Shown here: piece by piece, positions 25,890 to 34,657 of the stretch
Layout of the letters: every line of letters starts with the position of its first letter
Numbering within the stretch: position 1 is the stretch's first letter
Source of the DNA: MED-G78 sp964546275
Lineage (GTDB): Bacteria; Pseudomonadota; Gammaproteobacteria; Magnimaribacterales; D2472
DNA: 45,679 nt
Assembly: GCA_964546275.1 (NCBI GenBank)
Contig: CAZJJG010000010.1
Span: forward strand, 1 to 45,679
Direction: 5' to 3'
The notes under the pieces: generated by a model
Seen by the model: the letters and a program-made list of their open reading frames with translations, nothing else
What the model was told of the DNA's origin: nothing
Database searches by the model: none
Translations under genes and position numbers: made by a program

Positions 25890-26733
25890 GGTTTTGTGCC
25901 TGCTCACGCATCTCTTCAACTGCTAATTTCATATCAAGAGCCAGTTCTTTTAATAATGGTTTATCTATTTTAACTGACAGGGTGCTCGTTTCTCTAAAAA
26001 GTTCCTGGAGGATGAAATCTATTTTTTTGCCTTTAGAATGTTTTGAAGATAGCTCTTTTTGCATTGATTCTGTGTGAAAAGCTATTCTCTCTAACTCCTC
26101 TGCAACATCATGTTTTAGAATTAAGAGCGCTGTTTCTTGATTAAGCTTTTCAGGATCTAAATTAACACTTAATTTTTTAACTTTAGAATTCAACAAAGAC
26201 ATTCTTGTTTTATTAAGAGCTGGGATTGCCTTCTCAAGTTTTTTCTTTGATGTAATTATTTTTTTAATCTTTTTATCGAAGACTTGTTGGATTTTTGAAC
26301 CCTCATTACCTCTATCTTTTAAAAGTCCATTAAGAGCATCTAAAAAAACTTTTTTAAAAATACTGTCCGCTATCTGATTTTCTTGCTTACTTTCAAAAAT
26401 ACCAGGAATATTTTTAATATCTGATAATGAAATATCATTTGTACTTCCAATTGAAAGATCATTAAGAATTTTTTTTAAATTACTAAGCGACTTTTTATTA
26501 ACTGAATATGAATATATTGAGGGTTGGCTAAATTTAAATCTGACATCTACAGCACCCCTTTCCATCTTTTTTTGTAAAGTATTCCTAATAAAGATATCAA
26601 GCTTGTTGCTAAGGTCGTTAGGCTTTGTAGATATTTCTAAAAATCTGTGATTAACAGATTTTATTTCGCATACAACTTCGCAAGAAACATCTATGTGTTT
26701 AGATATGGCATAACCCGTCATACTATTTGGCAT
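25882..26733 (-). CDS. yicC: YicC family endoribonuclease
   Basis: YicC proteins are a conserved family now regarded as endoribonucleases. The 283-residue protein starts PNSMTGYAISKHIDVSCE, has the KSVNHRFLEIS and RGAVDVRFKF segments in the N-terminal domain, and ends with the conserved IDFILQELFRETSTLSVK block and the MREQAQN tail. It stands directly upstream of gmk, overlapping it, as in many proteobacteria. The middle (about 110-190) is rich in Lys and Ile and poorly conserved. Confidence 0.92.
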   Translation of the reverse strand: MPNSMTGYAISKHIDVSCEVVCEIKSVNHRFLEISTKPNDLSNKLDIFIRNTLQKKMERGAVDVRFKFSQPSIYSYSVNKKSLSNLKKILNDLSIGSTNDISLSDIKNIPGIFESKQENQIADSIFKKVFLDALNGLLKDRGNEGSKIQQVFDKKIKKIITSKKKLEKAIPALNKTRMSLLNSKVKKLSVNLDPEKLNQETALLILKHDVAEELERIAFHTESMQKELSSKHSKGKKIDFILQELFRETSTLSVKIDKPLLKELALDMKLAVEEMREQAQNLE

Positions 26734-26774
26734 ATCTACATTGTATTTTTTCTAATAAAAAAGCGCTATAAGAA

Positions 26775-27560
26775 TTAAGATTTAAATTTAAAACCTACCT
26801 CTTTTAGTTTCATATTAGAAACTTCTCTCTTGTCTTTATTTTGGCAATCAAAATAATCATCAAAATTAAGATTATCAAATTCATCTTTAAAGATATCTTT
26901 ATAAGAAATCATGCCTTCAGAGCAATTTATTAAAGCATGATGAAGATATAAATCATTTTCAATTGCATAGGAGATAATTTTTGCAAATTCATTTCTATGA
27001 AGACGATTTAAATAAAAATTAGGCAGCTGTTTTTTTATCCCATCAAAATTGTCTATAAAGTCATGCATCCACTTAACGGAATTGGTGTGTAGGCCGCTTG
27101 ATCTTAATATTAGAGACTTATCTTTAAAAAAAGATTTAACTAATGCTTCGTATTCAAGCACTATTGAGCCTCTGTAGTCTGAAGGCTCAGGTATTAAGGA
27201 TTCTGATAGAAGAGCATTGTGTGAAGCTCCATATACTCGTGTCGATGATATGGCGATAAATGACTTATATTCAATAGCACTAAGTGATTTATGAATTAAT
27301 TTTAGTGACTCTATAAAACCGGATCTATAACCCTCTTCGCTAAACTCAGCAGGCTTTGGGAAAAAAATAACAGTGTCAAAATGTTTTATTGAAAGCTGGA
27401 ATTCTTGGCCCTTATCCCAATCCCACTCGGTTAAATTTTTGCCTTTGTGGTTATTGGGTGAGCGAGTTAATCCCAAAATAGTATGACTATTATTAGGCAC
27501 TAGTCTTTCAAATCTTTCAGCAAGATCTCCAAAGCCTATAATTAAGATGTTCTTTTTCAT
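26775..27560 (-). CDS. NAD(P)-binding Rossmann-fold protein, extended-SDR/epimerase-like
   Basis: The 261-residue protein starts with a Rossmann strand and turn (ILIIGFGDLAERFERL, GFGDLA in the GxGxxA form), has ISSTRVYG (about 104-111) typical of extended SDRs, and a C-terminal region ending NMKLKEVGFKFKS as in YeeZ-type epimerase-like proteins. The usual YxxxK is not clear; the Tyr of SDYRGSIVLEYE is the best candidate but lacks the Lys. The substrate is unknown. It stands alone, 41 bases upstream of yicC on the same strand and divergent from recG. Confidence 0.75.
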   Translation of the reverse strand: MKKNILIIGFGDLAERFERLVPNNSHTILGLTRSPNNHKGKNLTEWDWDKGQEFQLSIKHFDTVIFFPKPAEFSEEGYRSGFIESLKLIHKSLSAIEYKSFIAISSTRVYGASHNALLSESLIPEPSDYRGSIVLEYEALVKSFFKDKSLILRSSGLHTNSVKWMHDFIDNFDGIKKQLPNFYLNRLHRNEFAKIISYAIENDLYLHHALINCSEGMISYKDIFKDEFDNLNFDDYFDCQNKDKREVSNMKLKEVGFKFKS

Positions 27561-27603
27561 AATTTAATTTAACAAATGTCTATATTAAAAGTAATATCAA
27601 GCT

Positions 27604-29667
27604 GTGGCTAATCTTGATTTAGAAAATATCTCCGGAATTGGTCCTTCGATTAAAAATAAACTAAATAGTATTGGCGTTTTTAATAGTAGGGACCTTTGTT
27701 TTCACCTGCCTGTTCATTATCAAGATAGGACCAAAGTAATTAATTTGGCAGATGCTGAAATAGGCAAAGAAGTATTTATTGAATGTAATATCACAAGCTG
27801 CCAAGTCCTCTATAGACCTAGAAAAATGATGATGATTAAAGCATCTGATTCAAGTAGATCAATTCTTATAAGATTTTTTTATTTTAATCCAGGTCAAGCG
27901 AAACAATTTAGAGCAAAAAAAATAATAAGATTTTATGGAGTGCTAAGACTAGGCAAGTATGGTTTAGAAATGATACATCCTGAATATCAGGAAGTTGATA
28001 ATTCAAAATTATCAGCAGAGAAGTATCTAACATCTGTCTATAGATCAACAAAAGGTTTAAGTCAGAATCAGCTTAGAAAATTTATCACTACTGCTATTGG
28101 TTTTTATAGCGATATTAAAGAAGAAATAGATCTAAAGAAATATGGATTGGTTTCTGATCTATCTATGATAGATGCGTTAACCAATATTCATTTTCCAGAT
28201 AAAAATATTGAAATTGATGCCATTGCACCTGGTGGCCAACATCCTGCAAGGCAAAGACTGGTAAAAGAGGAGATGGTCGCATTCCAACTAGGAATGGCCT
28301 CGTTAAAAGATAGGCAGGCCCATCTTCGAGCAATTGCTTTAAAAGATAAAGGCAGGTGGCATAAGAGTGTTTTAGATAACTTCCCCTACAAACTTACCCA
28401 AGCTCAGGAAAAAGTTGTTCATGAAATAGATTTAGATATTATTAATACAACTCCTATGATGAGGCTTGTTCAAGGAGATGTTGGATCTGGAAAAACGATA
28501 GTTGCAGCAATAGCTGCTGCTCAATCTATAGATAACAATACGCAAGCTGCTTTTATGGCTCCTACAACTTTATTAGCTGAACAGCACTACGTAAATCTTC
28601 AAAACTACTTTCCTGAATATAAAGATTCAATTGCTTTATTGACTGGCTCAACAAAAGTTAAGGAAAAGGAAAAAATTAAAACTGGCTTAGCTTCTGGCTC
28701 TATAAAGCTAGTTATTGGAACGCATGCACTTTTTCAGGATGATGTAAGCTTTTTCTTATTAGGTTTAATTATCATTGATGAGCAACATAGATTTGGAGTG
28801 AATCAAAGGCTATCCTTGCGATCAAAAAATATTGAGACCTCTTTCATACCCCACCAACTCACTTTAACTGCAACACCTATACCCAGAACAATGGCTATGA
28901 GTGTTTATGCAAATATGGATATTTCAATAATAGATGAATTGCCGCCTGGAAGGCTTCCGATTCAAACCTCCTCGTTAGGCATGAAGAAAAAGGCCCAACT
29001 TATCTCTAGAATTGAACAAGCTTGCCTGAATGGCAGTCAGGCTTACTGGGTATGTGCACTTATTGAAGAGTCAGAATTAATGAATGCCAATCCAGTGGAA
29101 GAAACTTATGAGCAAATCACTCAGCAAATCCCCTCGATTAAATGTGATTTTTTACATGGCAAGATGAAAGCAGATGAAAAATTAGATGTTATAAATAAAT
29201 TTAAAAATGGTAAGACTCAGGTATTGGTATCTACAACGGTTATAGAGGTAGGTGTTGATGTGCCAAGTGCAGACATTATGATTATTGAAAATGCAGAAAG
29301 GTTTGGCTTGGCCCAGCTTCATCAGTTGAGGGGTAGAATTGGAAGAGGAAGTAAACAAAGCCATTGCATACTCTTACATAATGAATCAATAGGAGAAATT
29401 GCTCATCAAAGAATAGATATTCTTAAAGAGTCTACGGATGGTTTTTATATATCAGAAAAGGATCTGCTAATAAGAGGTCCAGGTGAAATAATGGGTTCTC
29501 AACAAACTGGCGTAATCCCATTTAAATATACTGATCTTATGAGAGATAGTGATTATTTAGAAGAAACTAAAATGATTGCTGATAATATTTACAGAGAAGA
29601 TAGAGAGATATCTAAAAAATTGATCCAAAGATGGCTCTCTGGATCAATTGAATTTGCTGACGCTTAA
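27604..29667 (+). CDS. recG: ATP-dependent DNA helicase RecG
   Basis: RecG remodels branched DNA such as stalled forks and R-loops. The 687-residue protein opens NLDLENISGIGPSIKNKLNS, with an OB wedge domain in the first 160 residues. The superfamily 2 motifs are Walker A GDVGSGKT (near 290), LLAEQHY, the DEQH box in IIDEQHRFGVNQR, TATPIPRTMAM and the C-terminal block QLRGRIGRG. The start is GTG (27604), six bases past an in-frame limit and giving the normal N-terminus. Its stop overlaps the stop of convergent hppA in the palindrome TTAA. Confidence 0.96.
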   Translation: MANLDLENISGIGPSIKNKLNSIGVFNSRDLCFHLPVHYQDRTKVINLADAEIGKEVFIECNITSCQVLYRPRKMMMIKASDSSRSILIRFFYFNPGQAKQFRAKKIIRFYGVLRLGKYGLEMIHPEYQEVDNSKLSAEKYLTSVYRSTKGLSQNQLRKFITTAIGFYSDIKEEIDLKKYGLVSDLSMIDALTNIHFPDKNIEIDAIAPGGQHPARQRLVKEEMVAFQLGMASLKDRQAHLRAIALKDKGRWHKSVLDNFPYKLTQAQEKVVHEIDLDIINTTPMMRLVQGDVGSGKTIVAAIAAAQSIDNNTQAAFMAPTTLLAEQHYVNLQNYFPEYKDSIALLTGSTKVKEKEKIKTGLASGSIKLVIGTHALFQDDVSFFLLGLIIIDEQHRFGVNQRLSLRSKNIETSFIPHQLTLTATPIPRTMAMSVYANMDISIIDELPPGRLPIQTSSLGMKKKAQLISRIEQACLNGSQAYWVCALIEESELMNANPVEETYEQITQQIPSIKCDFLHGKMKADEKLDVINKFKNGKTQVLVSTTVIEVGVDVPSADIMIIENAERFGLAQLHQLRGRIGRGSKQSHCILLHNESIGEIAHQRIDILKESTDGFYISEKDLLIRGPGEIMGSQQTGVIPFKYTDLMRDSDYLEETKMIADNIYREDREISKKLIQRWLSGSIEFADA

Positions 29668-31694
29668 AAGAAGAATCCGTTAAGAGGTAGTAGTGAAGAT
29701 ATAACAAGACTGACCATAGCCATAACATTAATTAAAATGTTCATTGCTGGGCCTGAAGTATCTTTAAATGGATCTCCAACAGTATCACCAACTACTACTG
29801 CAGAGTGAGTGTCAGAACCTTTTCCACCAAGATTACCTTTTTCTACATACTTCTTAGCGTTATCCCATGCTCCACCAGCATTAGCCATAAATAATGCTAA
29901 AGCTACGCAACCTAAAAGGCCCCCTGCTAACATTCCGCCAAGTGCTATTGCACCAAGACCAAAGCCAACAACTGCAGGCATAGCAACAGCTATAATACCT
30001 GGAAGCATCATTTTCTTAAGCGCTGCTTCAGTAGCAATTTGAACACATTTCTCAGAATCAGGATCAGCAGTTCCTTCCATTAATCCTGGAATTTCTCTGA
30101 ACTGTCTTCTAATTTCATTAATCATTTCAAAAGCTGCATCGCCGACTGCTGTCATTGTTATTGAAGATATTAAGAATGGTATACATATACCAATAAACAT
30201 ACCTACTAGAACCATAGGGTCGGTAAGTGAAAGAGAGAAAGCGTCTCCATACATTAAAGAAATTTGAGCTGAATATGCTGAAATGATTGCAAGAGCTGCT
30301 AAAGCTGCCGCTCCGATTGCAAATCCTTTTCCTATAGCTGCAGTTGTATTACCTAACTCATCTAATGAGTCAGTAATATCCCTAACCTCTTTACCCATTC
30401 CTGACATTTCTGCAATTCCACCTGCATTATCAGCAACTGGACCATAAGCATCAATAGCCATAGTAATTCCAACAGTCGAAAGCATTCCTACTGCAGCAAT
30501 ACCAACACCATAGACACCTGTTATTCCTGCACTAGTTGCTAATGAAGTAGAGACTAGAATAATAGTAGCTAAAATTAGAATAGGCATTACAACTGACTGC
30601 ATTCCAACAGAAAGACCAGAGATCATAACTGTTGCAGCACCTGTTTCACCAGATTCAGCAATTTTCTTAACAGGATTTCCACCTGTGTAATATTCTGTTA
30701 TTAGTCCAATAAGAACTCCGCCAATAGCACCTGAAACTACACACCATAAAACAGCCATAGGAACATTACCCATGGATTGAATTAAAAAGTAAGCCATTAC
30801 TACAAATATGACAGGAGCTAGAAGCGTTCCTGATCTTAAAGCGCTAGCAGGCTCTTTAGCTGATGCAAGCTTAACAATAATAATTCCAATAATAGAAGCA
30901 ACGAGGCCAACAGAAGCAAGCGCTAAAGGTAACATCATTAAATTTTCAGAATTAGCAGCTTGAATTGTGTATGCGATAGCTATCGTTGCAATCATTGATC
31001 CACAGTATGATTCAAATATATCTGAACCCATTCCTGCTACATCACCTACGTTGTCTCCGACGTTATCAGCTATGACGCCAGGATTTCTTGGATCATCTTC
31101 TGGTATCCCAACTTCTATCTTGCCGACTAAGTCAGCTCCAACATCAGCACTCTTTGTAAAAATACCTCCGCCAACTCTTGAAAATAAAGCTACTACCGAT
31201 GCACCCATTCCAAAACCTTCTAAGGCATGAACATGAGTTCCTCCGTTAGCTGCATAAAAATAATATAAGCCGCCTAGTCCAATTAGTCCAAGCGAAGCAA
31301 CGCAAAGACCCATTACAGAACCACCGTAAAATGAAACTGATAAGGCTGCTGCTGCACCATCCTTTTGAGCAGCTGTTGCAGTTCTAACATTTGCTTTAGT
31401 TGCTGCATACATTCCTATGAATCCTGCTAAAGATGAGCAAGCTGCTCCAACCACTACCGCAATAGCAGTTTCAGTACCGAGAAACATTTGAGATAAAATA
31501 ACAAGAACAACTATAAAGACTGTTAAGTATTTGTATTCCGTCTTCATGAAAGCTAATGCTCCGGCATGAATCTGGTCTCCTATTTTCTTAACCTTGTCTT
31601 CACCGTCAGGATATTTCATAACAAGCAAATAGACTACAAATGCAGCTATCATGCCAAACAGGCCTAATAAAGGGGGGTAAAGTGCAATATTCAT
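29664..31694 (-). CDS. hppA: Membrane-bound ion-pumping pyrophosphatase, K+-dependent type
   Basis: This integral inner-membrane enzyme couples pyrophosphate hydrolysis to export of Na+ or H+. From the ATG at 31694 (AGAGG seven bases before it) it has 676 residues and about sixteen predicted membrane segments. The substrate site is the acidic SADVGADLVGKIE and the DDPRNPGVIADNVGDNVGD block, followed by GMGSDIFESY. GNTTAAIGKG carries Ala where K+-independent enzymes have Lys, so it should be K+-dependent. Sequence reading does not settle whether Na+ or H+ is pumped. An ATG at 31730 adds twelve non-conserved residues and was rejected. Confidence 0.94.
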   Translation of the reverse strand: MNIALYPPLLGLFGMIAAFVVYLLVMKYPDGEDKVKKIGDQIHAGALAFMKTEYKYLTVFIVVLVILSQMFLGTETAIAVVVGAACSSLAGFIGMYAATKANVRTATAAQKDGAAAALSVSFYGGSVMGLCVASLGLIGLGGLYYFYAANGGTHVHALEGFGMGASVVALFSRVGGGIFTKSADVGADLVGKIEVGIPEDDPRNPGVIADNVGDNVGDVAGMGSDIFESYCGSMIATIAIAYTIQAANSENLMMLPLALASVGLVASIIGIIIVKLASAKEPASALRSGTLLAPVIFVVMAYFLIQSMGNVPMAVLWCVVSGAIGGVLIGLITEYYTGGNPVKKIAESGETGAATVMISGLSVGMQSVVMPILILATIILVSTSLATSAGITGVYGVGIAAVGMLSTVGITMAIDAYGPVADNAGGIAEMSGMGKEVRDITDSLDELGNTTAAIGKGFAIGAAALAALAIISAYSAQISLMYGDAFSLSLTDPMVLVGMFIGICIPFLISSITMTAVGDAAFEMINEIRRQFREIPGLMEGTADPDSEKCVQIATEAALKKMMLPGIIAVAMPAVVGFGLGAIALGGMLAGGLLGCVALALFMANAGGAWDNAKKYVEKGNLGGKGSDTHSAVVVGDTVGDPFKDTSGPAMNILINVMAMVSLVISSLLPLNGFFF

Positions 31695-31740
31695 ATAAAA
31701 CCTCTTTTTTTTAAAGGTGCATTCTATCAAATAAAACTAT

Positions 31741-31763
31741 AAAAAGACCTACTTTAGTAGTCT
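31741..31763 (-). terminator. Candidate intrinsic terminator after the rubredoxin-symporter pair
   Basis: On the minus strand the last bases of the symporter stop region read AGACTACTAAAGTAGGTCT followed by TTTTT. The arms pair over seven base pairs with one bulged G and a TAAA loop. The stem is short, so this is a moderate call, but it is correctly placed just after the stop at 31762. Confidence 0.45.
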
Positions 31764-33015
31764 ATTTATCAAAAATATTTTTATCCAAAAGGCCTTCTGA
31801 ATGAGCAACAATACAAGCAACAGCAGCGTCACCTGTTACATTAACTGACGTTCGAATCATGTCTAGTATTCTATCTACTGCAAGAATAATCCCTATGGCC
31901 TCAAGCGGTAGTCCAAATTGTTGAAGTATTATTACAAGTGTTATTGTCCCAGCTGATGGAACTGCAGCAGCTCCAATGGATGCAATAACAGCTAGCAGAA
32001 CAACTTGCATATATTGAAAAATAGATAAATCTATTCCTGACATTTGTGCAATAAAGACTGTTGCCATGCCTTGCATTATTGCTGTTCCATCCATATTTAT
32101 GGTTGCGCCAACAGGAATAACAAAAGAGGATATATTTTTATTTACACCAAGATCATTGGTAACAGTTTTTAGAGTAACAGGAATTGTGGCAGCGCTTGAA
32201 GATGTAGAAAAAGCGAATATAGCAGTTTCTCTCATCTTCTTAAAAAATATCAAAGGGCTAAGATTTGTAAATAATTTAAGAAAAATTGAATAGGTAACAA
32301 ATGCATGGAATACAAGAACGCTAATTAACAAAATAACATACATAAAGGCTTCTTGAAAAATATCTAATCCATCAGCAATAACAAATTTTCCTATTAAACA
32401 AAATACTCCTACTGGAGCAAAAGACATCACCATTAAAACAAGCTGCATAAATACGGTATTAAGTTTTTCGAATGATTCACTAAGATTATTAGTTAAATGA
32501 TTAGTCTTGTTTAAAGCTAGTCCAAATAAAATACTAAAAAAAACAATAGCTAACATCTGATTGTTAGCCATAGCTTCTATAATATTAGATGGAAAAATAT
32601 CTAAAATAGTAGAATAAACACTCTGGCCTTCTGGGAGTTTTTCTGGCGCTGCTATCTCAGAAGAATAACCTGCACCTGGCTTAAAGATTGAAGCAACCAT
32701 TAAAGATAAACTTACTGCAATTGCTGTTGTTCCCAAATATAAACTTATCGTCTTAAGCGTTATGTTGCCAAGGCTTTGTAAGCTACTCAGTGATGATATT
32801 CCTGAAACTAGAGAGAAAAACACTAAAGGAACAATAAGCATTTTTAAAAGATTTATAAAGATTGAGCCTCCAAGGTTAAAAACATAGATCTGAATAAAAT
32901 TTTCCAAGCTGCTTGGCATGAAATCAAAATAGTAAGCAAGTGCCCCTACAAGGAAGCCTAAAAGCATTCCTAGAAGAATATTTCTTGTTAAATTTTTAGG
33001 AGTTTCGAGAATCAT
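31762..33015 (-). CDS. Dicarboxylate/amino acid:cation symporter (DAACS family)
   Basis: The 417-residue inner-membrane protein is a glutamate/aspartate or C4-dicarboxylate symporter of the GltP/GltPh type. It shows the re-entrant-loop serine string FSTSSSAATIPVT, the unwound TM7 motif NMDGTA within PVGATINMDGTAIM, and TM8 RILDMIRTSVNVTGDAA. The TM8 Asp and Arg of DMIR fall where GltPh has Asp394 and Arg397, which bind the amino and side-chain carboxylate groups, so an acidic amino acid is the best guess. The ATG overlaps the stop of a rubredoxin gene by ATGA. Confidence 0.93.
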   Translation of the reverse strand: MILETPKNLTRNILLGMLLGFLVGALAYYFDFMPSSLENFIQIYVFNLGGSIFINLLKMLIVPLVFFSLVSGISSLSSLQSLGNITLKTISLYLGTTAIAVSLSLMVASIFKPGAGYSSEIAAPEKLPEGQSVYSTILDIFPSNIIEAMANNQMLAIVFFSILFGLALNKTNHLTNNLSESFEKLNTVFMQLVLMVMSFAPVGVFCLIGKFVIADGLDIFQEAFMYVILLISVLVFHAFVTYSIFLKLFTNLSPLIFFKKMRETAIFAFSTSSSAATIPVTLKTVTNDLGVNKNISSFVIPVGATINMDGTAIMQGMATVFIAQMSGIDLSIFQYMQVVLLAVIASIGAAAVPSAGTITLVIILQQFGLPLEAIGIILAVDRILDMIRTSVNVTGDAAVACIVAHSEGLLDKNIFDK

Positions 33016-33182
33016 ACTTCTACCATATCAAAATCTTCTTTTCCAACACCACATTCTGGGCACAACCAATCTTCAGGAACATCTTCCCATTTAGTCCCAG
33101 GCTCTATTCCATCATCAGGCCAGCCTAATTCTTCATCATAAATTAGACCGCAAACGATACATTCCCATTTTTTTAATTCCAT
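33012..33182 (-). CDS. Rubredoxin
   Basis: This small gene encodes 56 residues beginning MELKKWECIVCGLIYDEELG and ending CGVGKEDFDMVEV. It has the two iron-binding loops CxxCG (C8, C11) and CPxCG (C41, C44) with the usual WPDDGIEPGT and acidic WEDVPEDW between them, the full pattern of a rubredoxin that carries one Fe(S-Cys)4 centre and passes single electrons in the cytoplasm. Its TGA overlaps the symporter ATG. No alkane hydroxylase, rubredoxin reductase or rubrerythrin is in the window, so its partner is unknown; Pseudomonas also carries rubredoxins near ubiC/ubiA. Confidence 0.95.
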   Translation of the reverse strand: MELKKWECIVCGLIYDEELGWPDDGIEPGTKWEDVPEDWLCPECGVGKEDFDMVEV

Positions 33183-33238
33183 AATCTTATCTTCTAAAAA
33201 TTTATAACTACTTATCCGAACATAGAAAAACTTCTGCG

Positions 33239-33244
33239 TATAAT
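33239..33244 (+). promoter_or_regulatory. Candidate -10 element for ubiC-ubiA
   Basis: A perfect TATAAT lies 24 bases before the ubiC ATG in the 85-base gap between the divergent rubredoxin and ubiC genes. A matching -35 is not clear. Confidence 0.33.
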
Positions 33245-33267
33245 ATCAGATTTACGTATATTAATTA

Positions 33268-33768
33268 ATGAAGCTTAAACAAATATCATCATGGAATTCT
33301 TATCAATCTGTAATGCTTCAAATTACTAATGATGAAATTAAATCTTGGCTCCTTGAAGAAGGCCCTATAACCAAAAGAATTAAATCTAATAAAGAATTTA
33401 AATTAAAGCTAATTCAAGATGAGGTGTCTGCAGTTGACGAATCAGAGAAACAGTTTATAAATTACAACTCAACCAATATTAGAGTTAGAGAGGTTTTACT
33501 ATTTGGTGATGAAATTCCTATGGTTTTTGCTAGAACTATAATACCTATTTCTACTATAGAAGAAGGCTTGGCAGATTTAGGAACTTTGGGAAATAAGCCT
33601 CTTGGTGATATTTTATTTGAAAAAGATGTATTTCTTAGAGGCGATGTCTTATATGCATCTTTTATGAATGAAGACAAATTATTTTGGGGTAGAAAAAGGA
33701 AATATTCAGTTAAAGGTTACCCCTTTTCAGTCATGGAAGTATTTTTAATCACACAATTTAATGAATAA
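33268..33768 (+). CDS. ubiC: Chorismate pyruvate-lyase
   Basis: UbiC converts chorismate to 4-hydroxybenzoate and pyruvate, the first step of ubiquinone synthesis. The 166-residue protein has the family blocks WLLEEGPITKRI (29-40), IRVREVLLFGDEIPMVFART (with the active-site Arg and the following FAR; split over 71-90) and LGNKPLGDILFE, plus a Glu near the C-terminus in MEVFL. It overlaps ubiA by ATGAATAA, giving the ubiC-ubiA operon of E. coli and Pseudomonas. Confidence 0.92.
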   Translation: MKLKQISSWNSYQSVMLQITNDEIKSWLLEEGPITKRIKSNKEFKLKLIQDEVSAVDESEKQFINYNSTNIRVREVLLFGDEIPMVFARTIIPISTIEEGLADLGTLGNKPLGDILFEKDVFLRGDVLYASFMNEDKLFWGRKRKYSVKGYPFSVMEVFLITQFNE

Positions 33769-34657
33769 ATTATCATCCTTTATCGCAATAACTCGCCTCA
33801 ATAGACCAATTGGCATTTACTTATTGCTTTACCCTTCTTTAATAGCGCTAGCATTTGCAAGTAATGCTTTGCTGAATTCAGGTTTAATGGTCAAAGAAGA
33901 ATCTCTTTATCTTATAATTAGCTCATTAGTAATCGTTATCTTAGGATCTATATTGGTTAGGTCAACTGGATGCGTTATTAATGATATTTTTGATTACAAG
34001 TTAGATATGCAGGTTCAAAGGACTAAGGAGAGGCCATTAGCTAGTGGCGCCTTAAAAGTGAAGGAGGCATGGATAATCTTTGCTATTCTTGGGTCTCTTT
34101 CAATTGCATTACTGATGCAGACAAATTCTCAGACTATTTTTATAGGTTGTATTGCAGCTTTATTGATTATTTTTTACCCACTTACAAAAAGATTTCTTTT
34201 GGGTCCTCAATTTTTTCTAGCTATAACTTTTGGATCATGCATTCCCATAGTTTTTTCTATGTTGGGTCAACTTGATAATGAAGTACTAATTTTGTTGTAT
34301 ATAGGAAACGCTGCATGGATTATTTCTTATGATACATATTACGCAATGAGCGATGCGGAAGATGATATAAAAATTGGTGTGAACTCTACACCCCTCTGGT
34401 GGAAAGATAAGACAATATTTATTATAAATATTTTTAAATTAATATTTATTGGTTGTCTTATTGTTATTGGTGTCATAAAAGCTTTTTCATATATATGGTT
34501 TATGGGGATGCTCCTGGTTTGCGCATGTTTTTATCAACAAAATAAATTAGCGAAGAAAAAGAAGTTTCTTGAGGCTTTTAAAAGTAATAACTATGTCGGA
34601 CTCATAGTATTTATATTAGTTGTAATAGAGCTCAATTTAGTAAATTTAATCTTGTAA
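33761..34657 (+). CDS. ubiA: 4-hydroxybenzoate polyprenyltransferase
   Basis: UbiA attaches the polyprenyl tail to 4-hydroxybenzoate in the inner membrane. The 298-residue multi-spanning protein has the first Asp-rich motif NDIFDYKLDMQVQRTKERPL and the second YYAMSDAEDDIKIGVNSTP, which bind the Mg-diphosphate of the prenyl donor, and the N-terminal RLNRPIGIYLLLYPSL. It is coupled to ubiC upstream, and its stop shares a base with the ATG of the next gene (TAATG). Confidence 0.95.
   Translation: MNKLSSFIAITRLNRPIGIYLLLYPSLIALAFASNALLNSGLMVKEESLYLIISSLVIVILGSILVRSTGCVINDIFDYKLDMQVQRTKERPLASGALKVKEAWIIFAILGSLSIALLMQTNSQTIFIGCIAALLIIFYPLTKRFLLGPQFFLAITFGSCIPIVFSMLGQLDNEVLILLYIGNAAWIISYDTYYAMSDAEDDIKIGVNSTPLWWKDKTIFIINIFKLIFIGCLIVIGVIKAFSYIWFMGMLLVCACFYQQNKLAKKKKFLEAFKSNNYVGLIVFILVVIELNLVNLIL

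Noticed and set aside
31695..31730. Upstream ATG for the membrane pyrophosphatase at 31730.
   Set aside because: The extra twelve residues are basic and non-conserved, and the ATG at 31694 has AGAGG at a proper distance just before MNIALYPP.
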